Source: Stromatinia cepivora
Lineage: Eukaryota > Ascomycota > Leotiomycetes > Helotiales > Sclerotiniaceae
Direction: 5' to 3'
DNA length: 64,000 nt
NCBI GenBank assembly: GCA_014898415.1
Contig: RCTD01000002.1
Span: 2,480,001 to 2,544,000, forward strand
Part shown: piece by piece, positions 1 to 12,400 of the stretch
How the letters are laid out: every line of letters starts with the position of its first letter
Position numbering within the stretch: the stretch's first letter is position 1
The notes under the pieces: generated by a model
What the model saw: only the letters and a program-made list of their open reading frames with translations
What the model was told of the DNA's origin: nothing
Databases searched by the model: none
Program-made: the position numbers and the translations under genes

Positions 1-20
1 ATAATGGAGAAAATAATAAT

Positions 21-170
21 TGTGACGAACCCAATGAGCGTTTAGAGATCAACCTTAAAATTAAAAGCTACAGAGTTAAAGAGAGTGTGCTATGAAACTA
101 TATATATGATCGGCTCGAAACTTAATATTGTACTAACCCGATCGAATGCAATCATATATATCTCGTAATA
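21..170 (-). repeat. LTR copy 1 of the small element
   Basis: This 150 bp copy starts TGTGACG and ends GTAATA. It matches 1547-1696 along its whole length without obvious gaps, and every difference I can see is a transition. Its terminal GTAATA corresponds to GTGACA in the other copy, consistent with RIP of the CA end. In minus orientation it is the 3' LTR. Confidence 0.82.
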
Positions 171-1546
171 CTACCCCTCTCTTTTAAAAAGTTCGCCTCG
201 AACTCATTTTAAACGAATAATTTAAGTACAAAATAATCACTAATCTTCTTTTGATAAAAATTCCTAATACACAAATTACATTACAACCAACAAATATATA
301 TCCATTGTATTATATGCCTCCTTTAAACGATCTTCAAAATATCGGTCATTGATTATCTCTTCTAGATCCTTATTATTGTCACTTTCGGGTTCAATAGTCA
401 ATGTAATAGCCGGAATAGGCTCTTATCGATTTTGGATTCCTTGATGTGGATCTAGCGGACAGGTTCGTATCCAATAGAAGATACTTCTATATTGTATATA
501 TTTATTTTGTTTACACAAGAGAGTTCTTTTAGAAAAGGAAAACTCGGATATTTGTACACAGAGTAGAATCAAGGTATAATCGGGTTTGTCCGATTGGGTA
601 TCAAAAGGGCTAAGGGCATCAATGATATTAAAATTGTTAATGTTCATTAAATCGTAGTTCCAAGAATAAAATGGATTCTGTAATATATATGAGGTTCTAA
701 ACTCACTAGAATGGGATAATACAGAAAATCCATTTGCTATACAAACAATTAATTGTTGTATAACCTGAACAAAATCGGAATAGAAACGGAGAAGAGAAAA
801 TTGTTGAGAAAGACGATTTCTAAAAGTAATATTGAATTTATTGCAAAAGATTGAGATTTTATTCGAATCGGGCCAATTCTGATCTTTGGCTTTGTAAAGG
901 ATTCTTTCGAATTTTGTAATATAGGCATATAAAGAATCGGTTCCTTATTTGAAAATAAATAATTTGTTTTCGGTTTTTTGAACTTTATTCGGATTATTAT
1001 AAATATGTGTGAGTTGATTTAGGATTATTATATGATTTAAAGGAATATTTTGATTAAAAGAAGAAAGCTGAAATAGTATTATAATTTATATATAAGATTC
1101 GAGATTGAGATAAATATAGTAAAATTGAATTGTAGAATTGTCGATTATAGCGCTATCTATTTGTAATTTCGTTCAAATCGAAGAAAGCCAGATATCGAAT
1201 TTTTGAAAGCTATTATTGAATTTTTCAGGATTAGGGAGAAAAGGTTTCAAACGAGAAGGAATATAAATAGCAGGAGTATATTCGAAAATCAGAAAGTGTA
1301 AAAACGAGATTTCATCCTATTGATAAATCATTTCGCTATGAAGTTTTACAATTGTAAGATTTATCGAATTATAATCTATAATTTAGAAATTAAGGATAAG
1401 AAAAAAGACAATATTTTCGAATAATATTAAGAAGATCTATATACAAATGAGAGAATATGAACGATATACTTAAACAAAAGTAAATGAAATGTATATAAGT
1501 ATATGCAAATATTATTTCATTTCTTATTTGGAAGAGCTTTTAATAA

Positions 1547-1696
1547 TATAACGAACCCAACGAGCATTTAGAGATCAACTTTAGAATTAAAAGCTATAGA
1601 GTTAAAGAGAATGTGCTACAAAGCTATATATATGATCGGCTCGAAGCTTAGTATTGTACTAACCCGATCGGACGCGATCACGTGTATCTCGTGACA
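1547..1696 (-). repeat. LTR copy 2 of the small element
   Basis: This 150 bp copy starts TATAACG, against TGTGACG in copy 1, and ends GTGACA followed by ATAAT. It keeps more GC positions near its right end (for example GACGCGATCACGTG against GATGCAATCATATA... in copy 1). In minus orientation it is the 5' LTR. I could not identify a convincing primer binding site beside it. Confidence 0.8.
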
Positions 1697-1701
1697 ATAA
1701 T

Positions 1702-4700
1702 CAAAACTAAAGATTTCGATTTTTTGAGGGATTTTAATGATGATGAAATGAATACCGTCATAAATAAATATAGTTAATTAATAAAAAAGTTTTTAGATTA
1801 ATATAATAAATATAATAAATTGGATTTTATTAATCAATAATTAAACATTATTAGATCTCTCGGATTTCGATTACAAAATATAAATAAACCTTCCTTTATA
1901 TCTACTTTTATAACAATTCTAAAAATTACTCATCAGGATTCTACTATCAAAGAATACATTCAGCGAATATTTCATTAATCGATAGAATTAGATATTAATA
2001 AGAATTCGGATAATATAAATAAAAATGAATTATTAAAGAAAAGAATATAAAAATAAAGGAAATATAAATATTAAATAATAAAATAAAAATAATATATTTT
2101 TGATAATATATTAGAGTAAATAAATTGAATAAAGATTTTTAAATATAAATTTCTTTTATCTTTGTAGTGTATTTTGATTAAATTATTTTATAGTTTTTCG
2201 CCATCGTTGTATTAATGATATATTTTTCTTTTTGTAATTTTCCAAATGCCTTTTGATATATATTAGATTTTATAAAGCTTCCTATATATCTTTTATTGAT
2301 TTATAACTTTTTTATTATATTAAATATTATATTCCTTATTCTTTTTTTTTATAAACTAATATTTTTTCGATTTTATATTCTATATATTCTTCAATTTCTT
2401 CAGGAAATAAGGGATCGATAGTACCTTTATATTTAAACTATAATTCGAGCAATGAAATATAAAAGATATTATATATTTTATATAATAATAAAAATACTAG
2501 CTTGTATATTTATTCATTACTCATAATATTGATAATAATAAAAGAATCTATAAAATAATCAAAGAATTTTTTTTGGATTGTAATTGTTTAATATTCCTAA
2601 TATTGAATATAATTATATCACTAATATAAAATTGCTGAAGTAAATCTTTCTTATTATTCTTCAATCTTTTCTTTATTAATTTATTCCAAATTTCTACTAA
2701 TTTTGTCCTTTCTAAATTCAACGATTTTATACATTCTTATACAATAAACATCTTCTTTTCAATATTAATATCCTCATCGATATAATTAAATATAGATAGA
2801 TATCTATATATTATCTTAAAAGATACTTCACCGATTGTATTATACTATATTGTATTATAAATAAATTCTATTAAAAGTAATAATAATATTCAATCGTTTT
2901 ATCTTCAATTAGTATAATAAATAATATAATAAATCAAATTTTGATTTTATCATTCTATTTAATTATCGATTTGTAAATAGAACACTATCAATAATTTATA
3001 ATATATTCCTAAATAAAAAAACAAATTTCCTCAAAATTTACTTACAAATTATAATCCTCAATCCAATATTATTCTTTTTAATATATCGAAATCCTTGAAA
3101 ATATATCGAAATAGAATCTTTATTAATTCAAATGAAATTGTTATTTTATTAATTAGAATAAATCAGACAAACTCTATAAATCTATTAATAATAATAAGAA
3201 CAATATTATATATATATTTATTTATCTTTAAAAAAAATAAATCTATAATAAAATTCATTATTATTTCTTTCCAAAAACTAAAAAATAATAGGATTTATAA
3301 TTCATTATAAAACTAATAATATTTTATAATTATCCATTAATAAATAATATATATTTATATATACCTTTTTATATCTTTTATTATATTAAATCAAAAATAT
3401 TTGTTTTTTAATACTCTAATAACCTTTTATAAAATCATCATAATAAGCCTTCAAGATTTTGATTTTTATAGCTCTATTCAATAATATACTCATTATAAAT
3501 AAACAAATCATTAACATCGATTTTCCAAAATATAATATTTCTAACAAAATTATATATTTATTTCAAATACTCTTTATTCTTTATAAAATCATTACTTCTT
3601 TGAAACTACAATAAAGCATTTTTTTATTGACTTCAATACTAATTCAAATACTACTTCATTATTAATTAATACATTAACTATCCGATATAATATCAATTAT
3701 TTATAATTAGTTTCTATTAGCGATTTAATAGGATTATTTAAAGGTAAATTATATCTCTTTTTTTAAAAAATACTAATAATATTCTACAAAGATTCTATTT
3801 CTTTAATAAAGAGATAAAAGATCGCAATTATTATTATTATGTTTTTTAATTTATTTTATAATATAAATAACATTTCGTTGATATTATTTATATTCTTAGT
3901 ATAATTAGATCATCTTGATAAATCATTAATAAAATTTAATTTTCCTAATTGATATATAATAATGAAATTATAAATCGTTAAAGTTTCGATTTAATATATC
4001 TATCAATCATTAAATGTTGTTATATCTATAAAATATTAGAGATTATTATAATCTATCTTAATTATAATAGTATATCAACTATTTATAATATAATATTATT
4101 ATTAAACAAAGACTGTATATATAATTAATAGTTTTTGATTATATATAAAATATCTTTATTCGATAAAAATAAATTTTTTCGAGTAAAAAGCGATGAAAGA
4201 TTAGTATACCATTATAAGATTATTATTATTCCCTGAGAATAATTGTAAGAGTATATAATTTAAAGCGAATCTAAAAGTATTTGTTTCTAGAAGTATATAA
4301 AAAAGTGAATCAAAGTATCGAAATAATACTACTATAATAAAGATCTTTTTCAAAATATCAAAAGATTTTTGAGTTTCATTTATTCATTTAAACTTTAATA
4401 TAGTTTTTTCCTTTTTGATATTTTATAATAGATTAATTAATCTATAAACTATATATATATATATAATAATAAATCAGTAATAGAAATTTACAAAACTCAA
4501 AAAACTTGAATTTTATAAATAAATATTGATAGTAATTATTTGATAATGGTTTTCATTCTATTAAATTCTATAATGATATTTCTATCGAAAACGATGAAAT
4601 CTAGGAATTCTATCTTCTATATATAAAATATATATTTTTTAAGCTTTGTATAAAATTTATATTCTAGAAACCGAACAAGTGTTTTGCAAACATTGATAAT

Positions 4701-5620
4701 ATAAGTTTTTCTATTCTTGAAATAATTAAGGATATTATTTAGGTATATAATATAAATGTTATCGATTAATCCAGTGAGTGCTTAATTGATGTATATCTGA
4801 AATATTACGAGAATATTGATTAATCCAAATGATATAATTAGATATTCAAATTGATTATAATATATATAAAATACTATTTTTTATTTATTGCCTTTATCTA
4901 TATATATTCGATAATAGATATTTTTGAAATCAAGTTTTGTAAAGAATATATTTTGTTTTAGATAATCTAAAAATTTGTTAATTAAAGATAATAACATTTA
5001 GTTTTTTTTAATAATGTAATTGAGACCCTGATAATCGATATATAATTAATAACCACTATTTTTTTTTGGGACAAATATAATTAAAGTATTAATAAAATTG
5101 ATTAAATAGTAAATCCAATTCTTCTTTGATATTCGTCGAAATACTTTTGAAGAGTAGTTAGCTTTTCTTTTGAAAAAGTATAAATAGATCTCTAAAAGAA
5201 TATAATATTAGATTTTAGATCGATACAATATTTTATTGAATAATGATTAAAAAATAAACTATTTTTATCTTTAAAAAAGCTTTCATATACTCTTTATATT
5301 TCAGAAATATTATTAAAAGTATTAAAACAAGAATTCATCGAATTCTTAATAAAGATTAAATAGAATATTGATTTTCCGATAATAGAATACATATTGTAAT
5401 CCTAACTTTTATATTCTAATATATTTCCAAATTCTTTAATGTAAATCGAAAATAAAGTAATATCGATTTCCAATTAATGTTTAGATTTATATTTTACAAT
5501 CAAAGAAGATCAAAAACTGTATTAATATCAGATAGATCGAAAATAGTAATGGTAAATCGATGTATATATATTCTTTTCATATTTTGATTATCAATTATCT
5601 TTATTATAAAGTAGTGATCG
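1702..5620. repeat. Unassigned AT-rich relic DNA
   Basis: About 3.9 kb of AT-rich DNA with short frames only; the longest open stretch (3095-3310) is low-complexity Ile/Asn/Lys and unconvincing. It is probably transposon sequence decayed past recognition. I see no tRNA, no conserved motif and no terminal repeats that would bound an element. Confidence 0.6.
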
Positions 5621-5624
5621 CTAT

Positions 5625-5915
5625 TGTGAAAGAGGTAGGTCGAGATACGTGCGTCCCGATAGCACGCTGCAAGGGGGAATGGGAATTGGAACTGATCAGA
5701 TTATATTTTAGAGGCTTCAAATAGTAAAACTAGTAGGTTTAGATAATGGTTTGGGTTGTGCATAAATAGTATACAAAAAGACTAATGAAAAGACGATTAA
5801 TTTCTTCAAGGAGAGGGGAGCAGAGCCCTCCCTTATATCTAACTACGAAGAGTCATGTGACCATATGACTACGAACTAGCTACGCATTAGGCCTTGATAT
5901 CCCAACTTTCTCACA
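5625..5915 (-). mobile_element. Solo LTR, well preserved, inside the AT-rich island
   Basis: A 291 bp segment of balanced composition interrupts the AT-rich island. It begins TGTGA and ends TCACA, so it has TG..CA ends and 5 bp inverted termini. It is flanked by the tetranucleotide CTAT on both sides (5621-5624 and 5916-5919). Read on the minus strand it has a TATA-like ATATAAGG followed by a pyrimidine-rich stretch, the usual layout of an LTR promoter. There is no second copy or internal coding region in the window, so it is best read as a solo LTR left by recombination. A short non-autonomous DNA element with imperfect inverted ends is the alternative. Confidence 0.65.
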
Positions 5916-5919
5916 CTAT

Positions 5920-8150
5920 ATAATAGTATAATAATGCTATTAGTCGATATTAAAGAGATGCCCTTTTCTAATTCAGAGTTTTAGTCTTATTCGATACATT
6001 TAGTTTATTAAATGATATTAATTTGAACTCTTAAATCGATAAAATATTAGAATTTTGTTATTGTATCATTAATCTTAAAGTTTACTTTAATAATTAATAT
6101 AGTATATCTCTCTTTTTGGGGATCTAGAATTATAGGGGTAGTTAAAATTATTATTAAATTTGATCGTTTTCTGGATTATCTGATTTCGAAGGATGTATAG
6201 AGCAATAATTGATTATATAAATCTTTTTACAATTCATATAAATATAGGAATTAATATATATAATAAAATAATATTCTGAATATTAATAATAGAAATAAAT
6301 GAATTCTTTTTATCAATATTTATTTAGAATATTCTTATCTGTATTTTTTTAAAAGAAATTTATATTATTATTTAGATTATATATAAGAAATTTGATAAGG
6401 GTATTGATTTAATTGTATTGAATTGTTTTTTTATTTTTGTTTACGAAACAGTTTAATGATATCTATTTATCGATATATTTTATTTATATTTTTCAAATGA
6501 TAAATCTATTTTATTAATTTATTTTTAATCTCTGATTATTGGAATGATTTGGAAATTCGTTTTATAATATATAAAAGGAATTCTAATAAGAGATATTTTT
6601 TTTAAATACTTTCTATCTCTATTTCGATTTCTTTTTCTAAACTATCAAAAATATATTATAAAGTTATTTATATTTTGATAAAGTTATTGTTTAGTATAGA
6701 TAATATATTGAATAACGAATCATTATCGATTATTTTTATTTAGAATAGAATTATATATATATTCTTTAAATTATTTTTATAATATATAAATGTTGTTTGT
6801 TTCTTTATATCGTTATTAAATAATTAATAATTGTTTTTAGAAGTATTAAATAATATAATTTATTTTCTTTTAATTGATTGGGAAATAATATTTATTATTA
6901 TTTCGAAATATATATTCTACTTGAAAAAAGAAGTCTTTTATTTCTATTATATTAAAACCTTTATAAGATGAGAGTTTTTGAAATTTTGAGAGTCTCTCTT
7001 AAGAGATAGAAATATTATTAGACATCATTGTTATTCTATTGAGGTCTGTTATTAAAGGGTCTATATTTTTTTTTTTATATAAGATGAATAAAGATCTCTT
7101 TAATTTGTTATTAATTTATTTTTTTAAAAGCCTTGAATTCTTTTTATATATTTTCAAATCGTTGTTTTAATTCCATTTCGAATTGGATAGTGAATTAATG
7201 ATTAGGTATAGATATATTGTTATTGATTTTATTTCTACTTTTAAAATCATTCTCAATTTAATTTTAAAAAATACTTCGATTAATCGAAGGGTCTGAAATT
7301 CTTTTTGTTTTAACTATTATAATTTTAAGAGTATATTAAAGACAGTTAGTTGATAAATTATTTTTTAAAAAAATAAATAAAAAGAATTATAAAAATTATA
7401 AATAATAAATAATAAAGGAATTTTTTTTAAATTTAATTAATAAATAATATCAAGACGATAATCCCTATCATTAATATATTATACAAAGAGAGTTTCTTCA
7501 AATTCTGAAAATAATAAAATAGCATACCGCTATTTTTATATTTAGGCCCTGCTCACGAATCGTATATATCTAGTTCCAAATCTAGATTGATGATCGTAAC
7601 AATAAAAATAAAATATTAATATATAAAAAAATTTGAAAAAGATATATAAAAAGATTATACTTTTAATATTAAAGATTAAAAATTTATATTCTAATATTAT
7701 ATATAATATTATCATATTATTCAATTTTTATTATTATAACTTGATATTTATTTATTTTATTATAATTTATAAGTTATTATTTTCTAATTATAAGATTTAT
7801 TATCTTTAAATATATAATCTTTTATAAATAATTTATTTTTTATTCGAATAGAATAAATATTATAGATTATTAATCAAAAAAGATTATATTCTAATTGATT
7901 AAATTTAAAAGAGAATTTATTTAAATCAAAAAGATATTAATATTATAATATAATATTATATAATAAAAGAAACAAATGATTTATTTTATTTTGAAGAAAA
8001 AGAAAATTTTAAATTTCAAAAGTTTTATATTATAAAATTTATAAGTCTTATAGAGGATTCTTATATATATATAAAACTCTAATTGCTAAATTATTGATTT
8101 CCGATTCCCTATTAGGTTTAGATGAAAAAATTCTTTTGTCATTTCAATCG
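5920..8150. repeat. Unassigned AT-rich relic DNA, right part
   Basis: This AT-rich continuation of the island has no supported gene. A minus-strand open stretch at 7542-7724 is mostly Ile/Phe/Tyr and reflects base composition. The AT bias ends near 8.15 kb, where balanced sequence begins. Confidence 0.6.
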
Positions 8151-8495
8151 CTTTCTAATTGAGAGGGTTTGCCGAGGATTTTCCGTAAACGGTTGAGCGG
8201 TTTGAATAGTGTCATGATGTAAATTATAATGAATTACATGAAAAAGATATCTGTTATTCAGATACTATGTGGCCTCATTACTAAGTATTGAAATAATAAT
8301 TGGGTGTTTTGTTTCCCAATCTAATTTCAATCCTATCCCGTCTCCGTTTCTTCAACGGCTGAATTCTCGATCATTGGGAACAAATTAGATAGACATAACA
8401 AAAGCAAACAAGAACATTCTTCTATTGAATACCCTGAATACCAATCGTAATCACATAATTTTTGCTTTTTCTGAAACTTCATCCACAAAGTTCAT

Positions 8496-9217
8496 TTATC
8501 TCCTGCATACTCTATACATAAACCTTACTGATACGGCAGCTATAAGGTTTTCACAAGGAGTAAGAAAAGCACCGTAATCAACAGCGGGATCCTTTCCGTA
8601 GAATTCCCATTCGGTGTGAATCATCCTCGTCCTTAATGGCTTTTGCTGGGTAATAACATAATCTGTATGGAGGTATGGAACTACCCCAACCCTGCTTCCT
8701 ATTAGATTGGGGTTCTGCAATAGTACCTGTTCATATGATATGAGCCTAGGTACGGAGTCTGGATTCAGTCAATCATTATCAAAACCCTAATATCAATATC
8801 AATCAATATCACCTTGTCCATCACGAATTTCCCTTCTCGCAAACCCGACGGATAGTGCCGCACTCTGCCGTCTTCTGTCGTTGAACCACTGTCACCCACC
8901 ATCAAAGCCCCATTATCGTTGTTCCAGATCTCCTTGGGACATTGGATTCTGATTGTATATTGTCCCTGTACGATGCCATTGGTGAAATATTGAATTGATT
9001 TGCTTTCCTTGAATACCGGTGGGAAGGAACAAGAAACATGACCCCCTGAAATCCCGAGAAATCACTTAACCTCACGACGATAAACGTGCCGCTCCTGTTG
9101 TACCCTCTTGAACCACCATATTGTACACGTTAATATCACCAAATACTCTCTGCCCGTCGCGACGGCAGCATTCCCAATGACGGATAATATAACAAAGGTT
9201 AAGGCCTTAAAAATTAT
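8496..9217 (-). pseudogene. Broken gene for a probable small secreted protein
   Basis: Four coding-like segments follow one another on the minus strand but not in one frame. From about 9217 downward there is a hydrophobic leader (FKALTFVILSVIGNAAVATG) typical of a signal peptide, but its expected start codon reads ATA. Next, in another frame, comes a segment containing QYGGSRGYNRSGTFIVVRLS, then after a further shift one containing QYFTNGIVQGQYTIRIQCPK. The last segment (ending at 8496) contains EWEFYGKDPAVDYGAFLTPC and ends with a TAA stop; it could be joined to the third by an intron ending CCTAG. I do not recognise the family. At least two shifts cannot be explained by canonical introns, so I call it a pseudogene. 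An unusual multi-intron gene remains possible. Confidence 0.5.
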
Positions 9218-9499
9218 GAAACATTACAATTCCGCTCACAGCAGTATGAACAGTAACACAGCATAAAACACGAGTCACGACGTTAGTAGTGCCTACATTG
9301 CATGGCCCCTGTCAGCGCCAAGCTATTTACCAGGGGGATATCGGCGACCAAATCCCTGATTTTGGTGGTGATTTACATAGGGTGAGATTTTGGGAGACCC
9401 GATGGGTTGGATCAAACGTTGTGGTTTTGACGAGTAGGAGCACGATTTGGAAGAGTGGTATTGGGAGCTTTGATACGGTGTAACATTGTGGTGAAGGGT

Positions 9500-12400
9500 T
9501 AAGATAGGGTGGTGAAAATGCTTTCCCCGGTAGTCTGCTTGGCGGATTAGGGGAGGGCAGTTTATTGATTTTGGGTTGCGATGGAGACTTCGTGGAGGAG
9601 TTGATCGACAGATTCGTGATCTATAGTGGTGCTAGGAAATGATCGTTGCTGAGATCTATTTAGTTCATGTTGATCATTGATCTTTTGTCCTAAGATCTCC
9701 AGCTAGACTGGGGGGATTTGATCTGCCGAGTAATTTTCAAGGGCAAATAGATTAGGGTGTCAAAACTTACAAAACCTAATTCAATTTCAGAATCCCCAAC
9801 CCCCAAGAAACAAACTCAAAAATATAAACTACTGGTTGTTTCAGAGATCCAAACAAGTAAGACGCCGGAACAAACCCCATGTTTATTTATTTACCGTCAC
9901 CTCACCGTGTTCACGGCAGGTACCGGTACAGCTATCCAACCCGTGAACCTTACTGCTGGATCCGGATAGGTGCAGCGAATACAGAAGAAGATGTATGTAC
10001 GTCCGTCTGTCTTTATCTTGTACAACAGCAACATTCAAGGGAGGCAGGTATCGGTAAGGGCAGGGCTTTTGTACAAGTATTTTGTTGGTCTCTGTCGCAA
10101 GCCTTGCTTCATCAGATTACTTTTGTATGACATCAAGGCATTCTTGGGTGGAGAGTCGATAGTTTGCAATGGAGGGGGAAAAGTTGATTTGTATGTGCAT
10201 AGGTTATCTATATAAATCGATAAATACCAAATGGGGAGTATTTGAAATTAAGCTTGAGCATCGTAGAGTTAGAATATATAAATCTGGATTATGAATGATC
10301 ACATTGTATCCAGTCCAGTTAGCTTAGGACAGAGATAAAGGATAATAGATTAAATTATTGCATCACTGATACCTGAATAGTCAAAACATATATCCTAAAA
10401 TGTCTCTGTAAATAGACTACTGCGTTGAGAGATTCCCACTCTCGGACTCGGGGGCGAAAGCGATCTGCAGTGTCCGTAGCTGTTATTTTCCTAGCTCAGT
10501 CTAAATTCCCAGCCGTATATCGATGGTCCACAAGGAAATGCAACATAAATTATTATCCTTGAACGTTATCATCTATTGTTCATTGTAATCATTCGAATTA
10601 TATGATTTTGTGAACCTGGAAATCCCGACAGATAAACAAGAATCCCGGTTGAAAGCTGTGCCATCTGGGTTTTTGATCTATCTACATATCTATCCCGGCG
10701 AACTGGCCGCGTCTGAGGGAACGTAGAAAGAGAAGGATATTTGGGCCCGTGTCTTGTCAGGTGAGATGTGTGGGATTTCACCAATATGGGAGAAATGATA
10801 TGGGATGATTTCAGGTACGGAATGAAGTATGATGCGCATGAACCATTTCTTGCATCCTATATATCTGCCTACAAAATCAATAATCCGATTATTCTATATG
10901 ATGGCTTTTGTTGACAGGTATATAAATAGTATATGGATTGGGGAGCAATGGCATTAAGCATAAACCTCATTTCTACGCCCCTAAAGCCTCGCGAACAAAA
11001 AGGATAACAGAGATCTTCCAAGGCTTGCCGTACTTACCGTACCGACTGAATGGGCGGCGTGATGTGATGCGCTGCGCTGTGAGATCCCATCACATCACAT
11101 TGCACCGTTTAGACCTTGGTCCGAAAGCACATGGCCGCACAAACACAAGCTGGAAGGGATACTGGATACAAGCGAAGGATATTTAAAAAGGCACAAAGCG
11201 GATGGGATAGGACAGACGGAGCGGCTCGGGGTTGGTGTTATGCCATGATGGAGAGTTAATGTAGGTTGTGTATTACAAGAGTAGAATATCTACATGTACT
11301 GGCTGATGAATGACCCAAGAGAAGAGAAAGAAACAGGGAGGACATGCTGATGACAGGGAATATAGGGCAATGGAACCAGGTACCCACGCAAACAAATAAG
11401 AAGGTAAATGATATGCATATTTTGAAGTCCGTTATTTGTATATTGTGCGGGTGAGGGTGCAATCTTTCGGGTTTCTACTATGAAATTGGGGTTGGATTCG
11501 AAGTTATGATTGGCTAAAGAGTGGAAAAAAGGGGGTAAACAATGGGGGAAGTATTGAAGTGAATACTTTTCTTTTCATATTTTTGGGGGGATTTTTACCA
11601 ACTAGATGAGATGAGATATTGGCAACCACATGGCCAGATGACGACGAACAATTCTAGAGGATGGGATTTACGATATTTCTCGTTCTATATTTCCGGATTG
11701 ATATTAGCCCGATTAGCTGAAGTTTTTAACCCTCAAATCTTCAAATTAAAGTCGCTCGTTCGCTTCTTTTTCCAACATATGAGCGGGTACTCCGTATGGT
11801 TAGGCCAAGGCCAAAAGACCACAATTCCATCATTCATGAAGGGGGGAATTTTCGCTTTCGTTTCGCAGCACCGACCACCTTACCATTTTCAAATTTCCAA
11901 TAATGACCTAATGTGAACACTCAACAGTCAACTAAATCTAACTCCACTCTTCCTTTTTCAAAATGATACAAATATACCTAGCACATGACCATCTTTACCA
12001 CTTATTGGTATGGATAAAAAGTTAAAGGAGATGTACCTTGGTACTTTTCATAATTATCTTTTTTTTTTCAGCTCTCTTCAGGGACGGCTCCACAACCCCA
12101 GAGCGTTTTGGATCACGATTTGAAATTTTGGAAGAAAAAAAAAGCGTGCTGTGTTTGCTTGGTATGGATATTCGTCACTTTTACGAACCCGTTGCATCGC
12201 ATTAACGCCATCTCTCAGCTTAAGATCTATTACAGTGCCTACAAATCTCAAACATTTGCATTATTGAGAATCAATTGATGAAAGTGTCAGATTTGTTTGC
12301 AGGCAGATAGATAAAAATTATCAGATGGCATGGCATGGCATGGCAAATCATGCGATAGATGAGATAGAAGCAAATGATGTGAGATTTCTAGAAGAAAATA

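Larger units (their letters stand above)
21..1696 (-). mobile_element. Small decayed LTR element with 150 bp LTRs and ATAAT duplication
   Basis: Two 150 bp direct repeats (21-170 and 1547-1696) bound about 1.38 kb of AT-rich DNA. The pentamer ATAAT stands directly before the first repeat (16-20) and directly after the second (1697-1701), as expected for a target-site duplication. The outer bases are TG (copy 1 start) and CA (copy 2 end); the other two termini carry G-to-A or C-to-T changes. A polypurine tract (AAAAGAGAGGGGTAG read on the minus strand) abuts copy 1, so the element probably lies in minus orientation. No gag or pol frame survives, and the interior is too short for one. It is either a TRIM-like non-autonomous element or an internally deleted one. 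Confidence 0.82.
1..8150. repeat. AT-rich, RIP-like repeat island
   Basis: This block is strongly dominated by A and T, dense with stops in all six frames, and lacks any open frame that resembles a protein family. The composition changes abruptly near 8.15 kb to ordinary gene-bearing DNA. Repeats inside it differ only by transitions, which is the signature of repeat-induced point mutation, a defence of ascomycetes against duplicated DNA. I could place two elements inside it (21-1696 and 5625-5915). The rest is probably degraded transposon sequence that I cannot assign. The only stretch of balanced composition is the solo LTR. Confidence 0.85.

Noticed and set aside
1541..1560. Possible primer binding site beside LTR copy 2
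   Set aside because: On the minus strand it carries ATTAAAAG, which faintly matches a tRNA-Lys anticodon loop, but RIP and short length make the match meaningless.
9757..10215. Three overlapping short frames on the plus strand
   Set aside because: There is no ATG at the first one, no domain, no splice-linked partner and no signal peptide.
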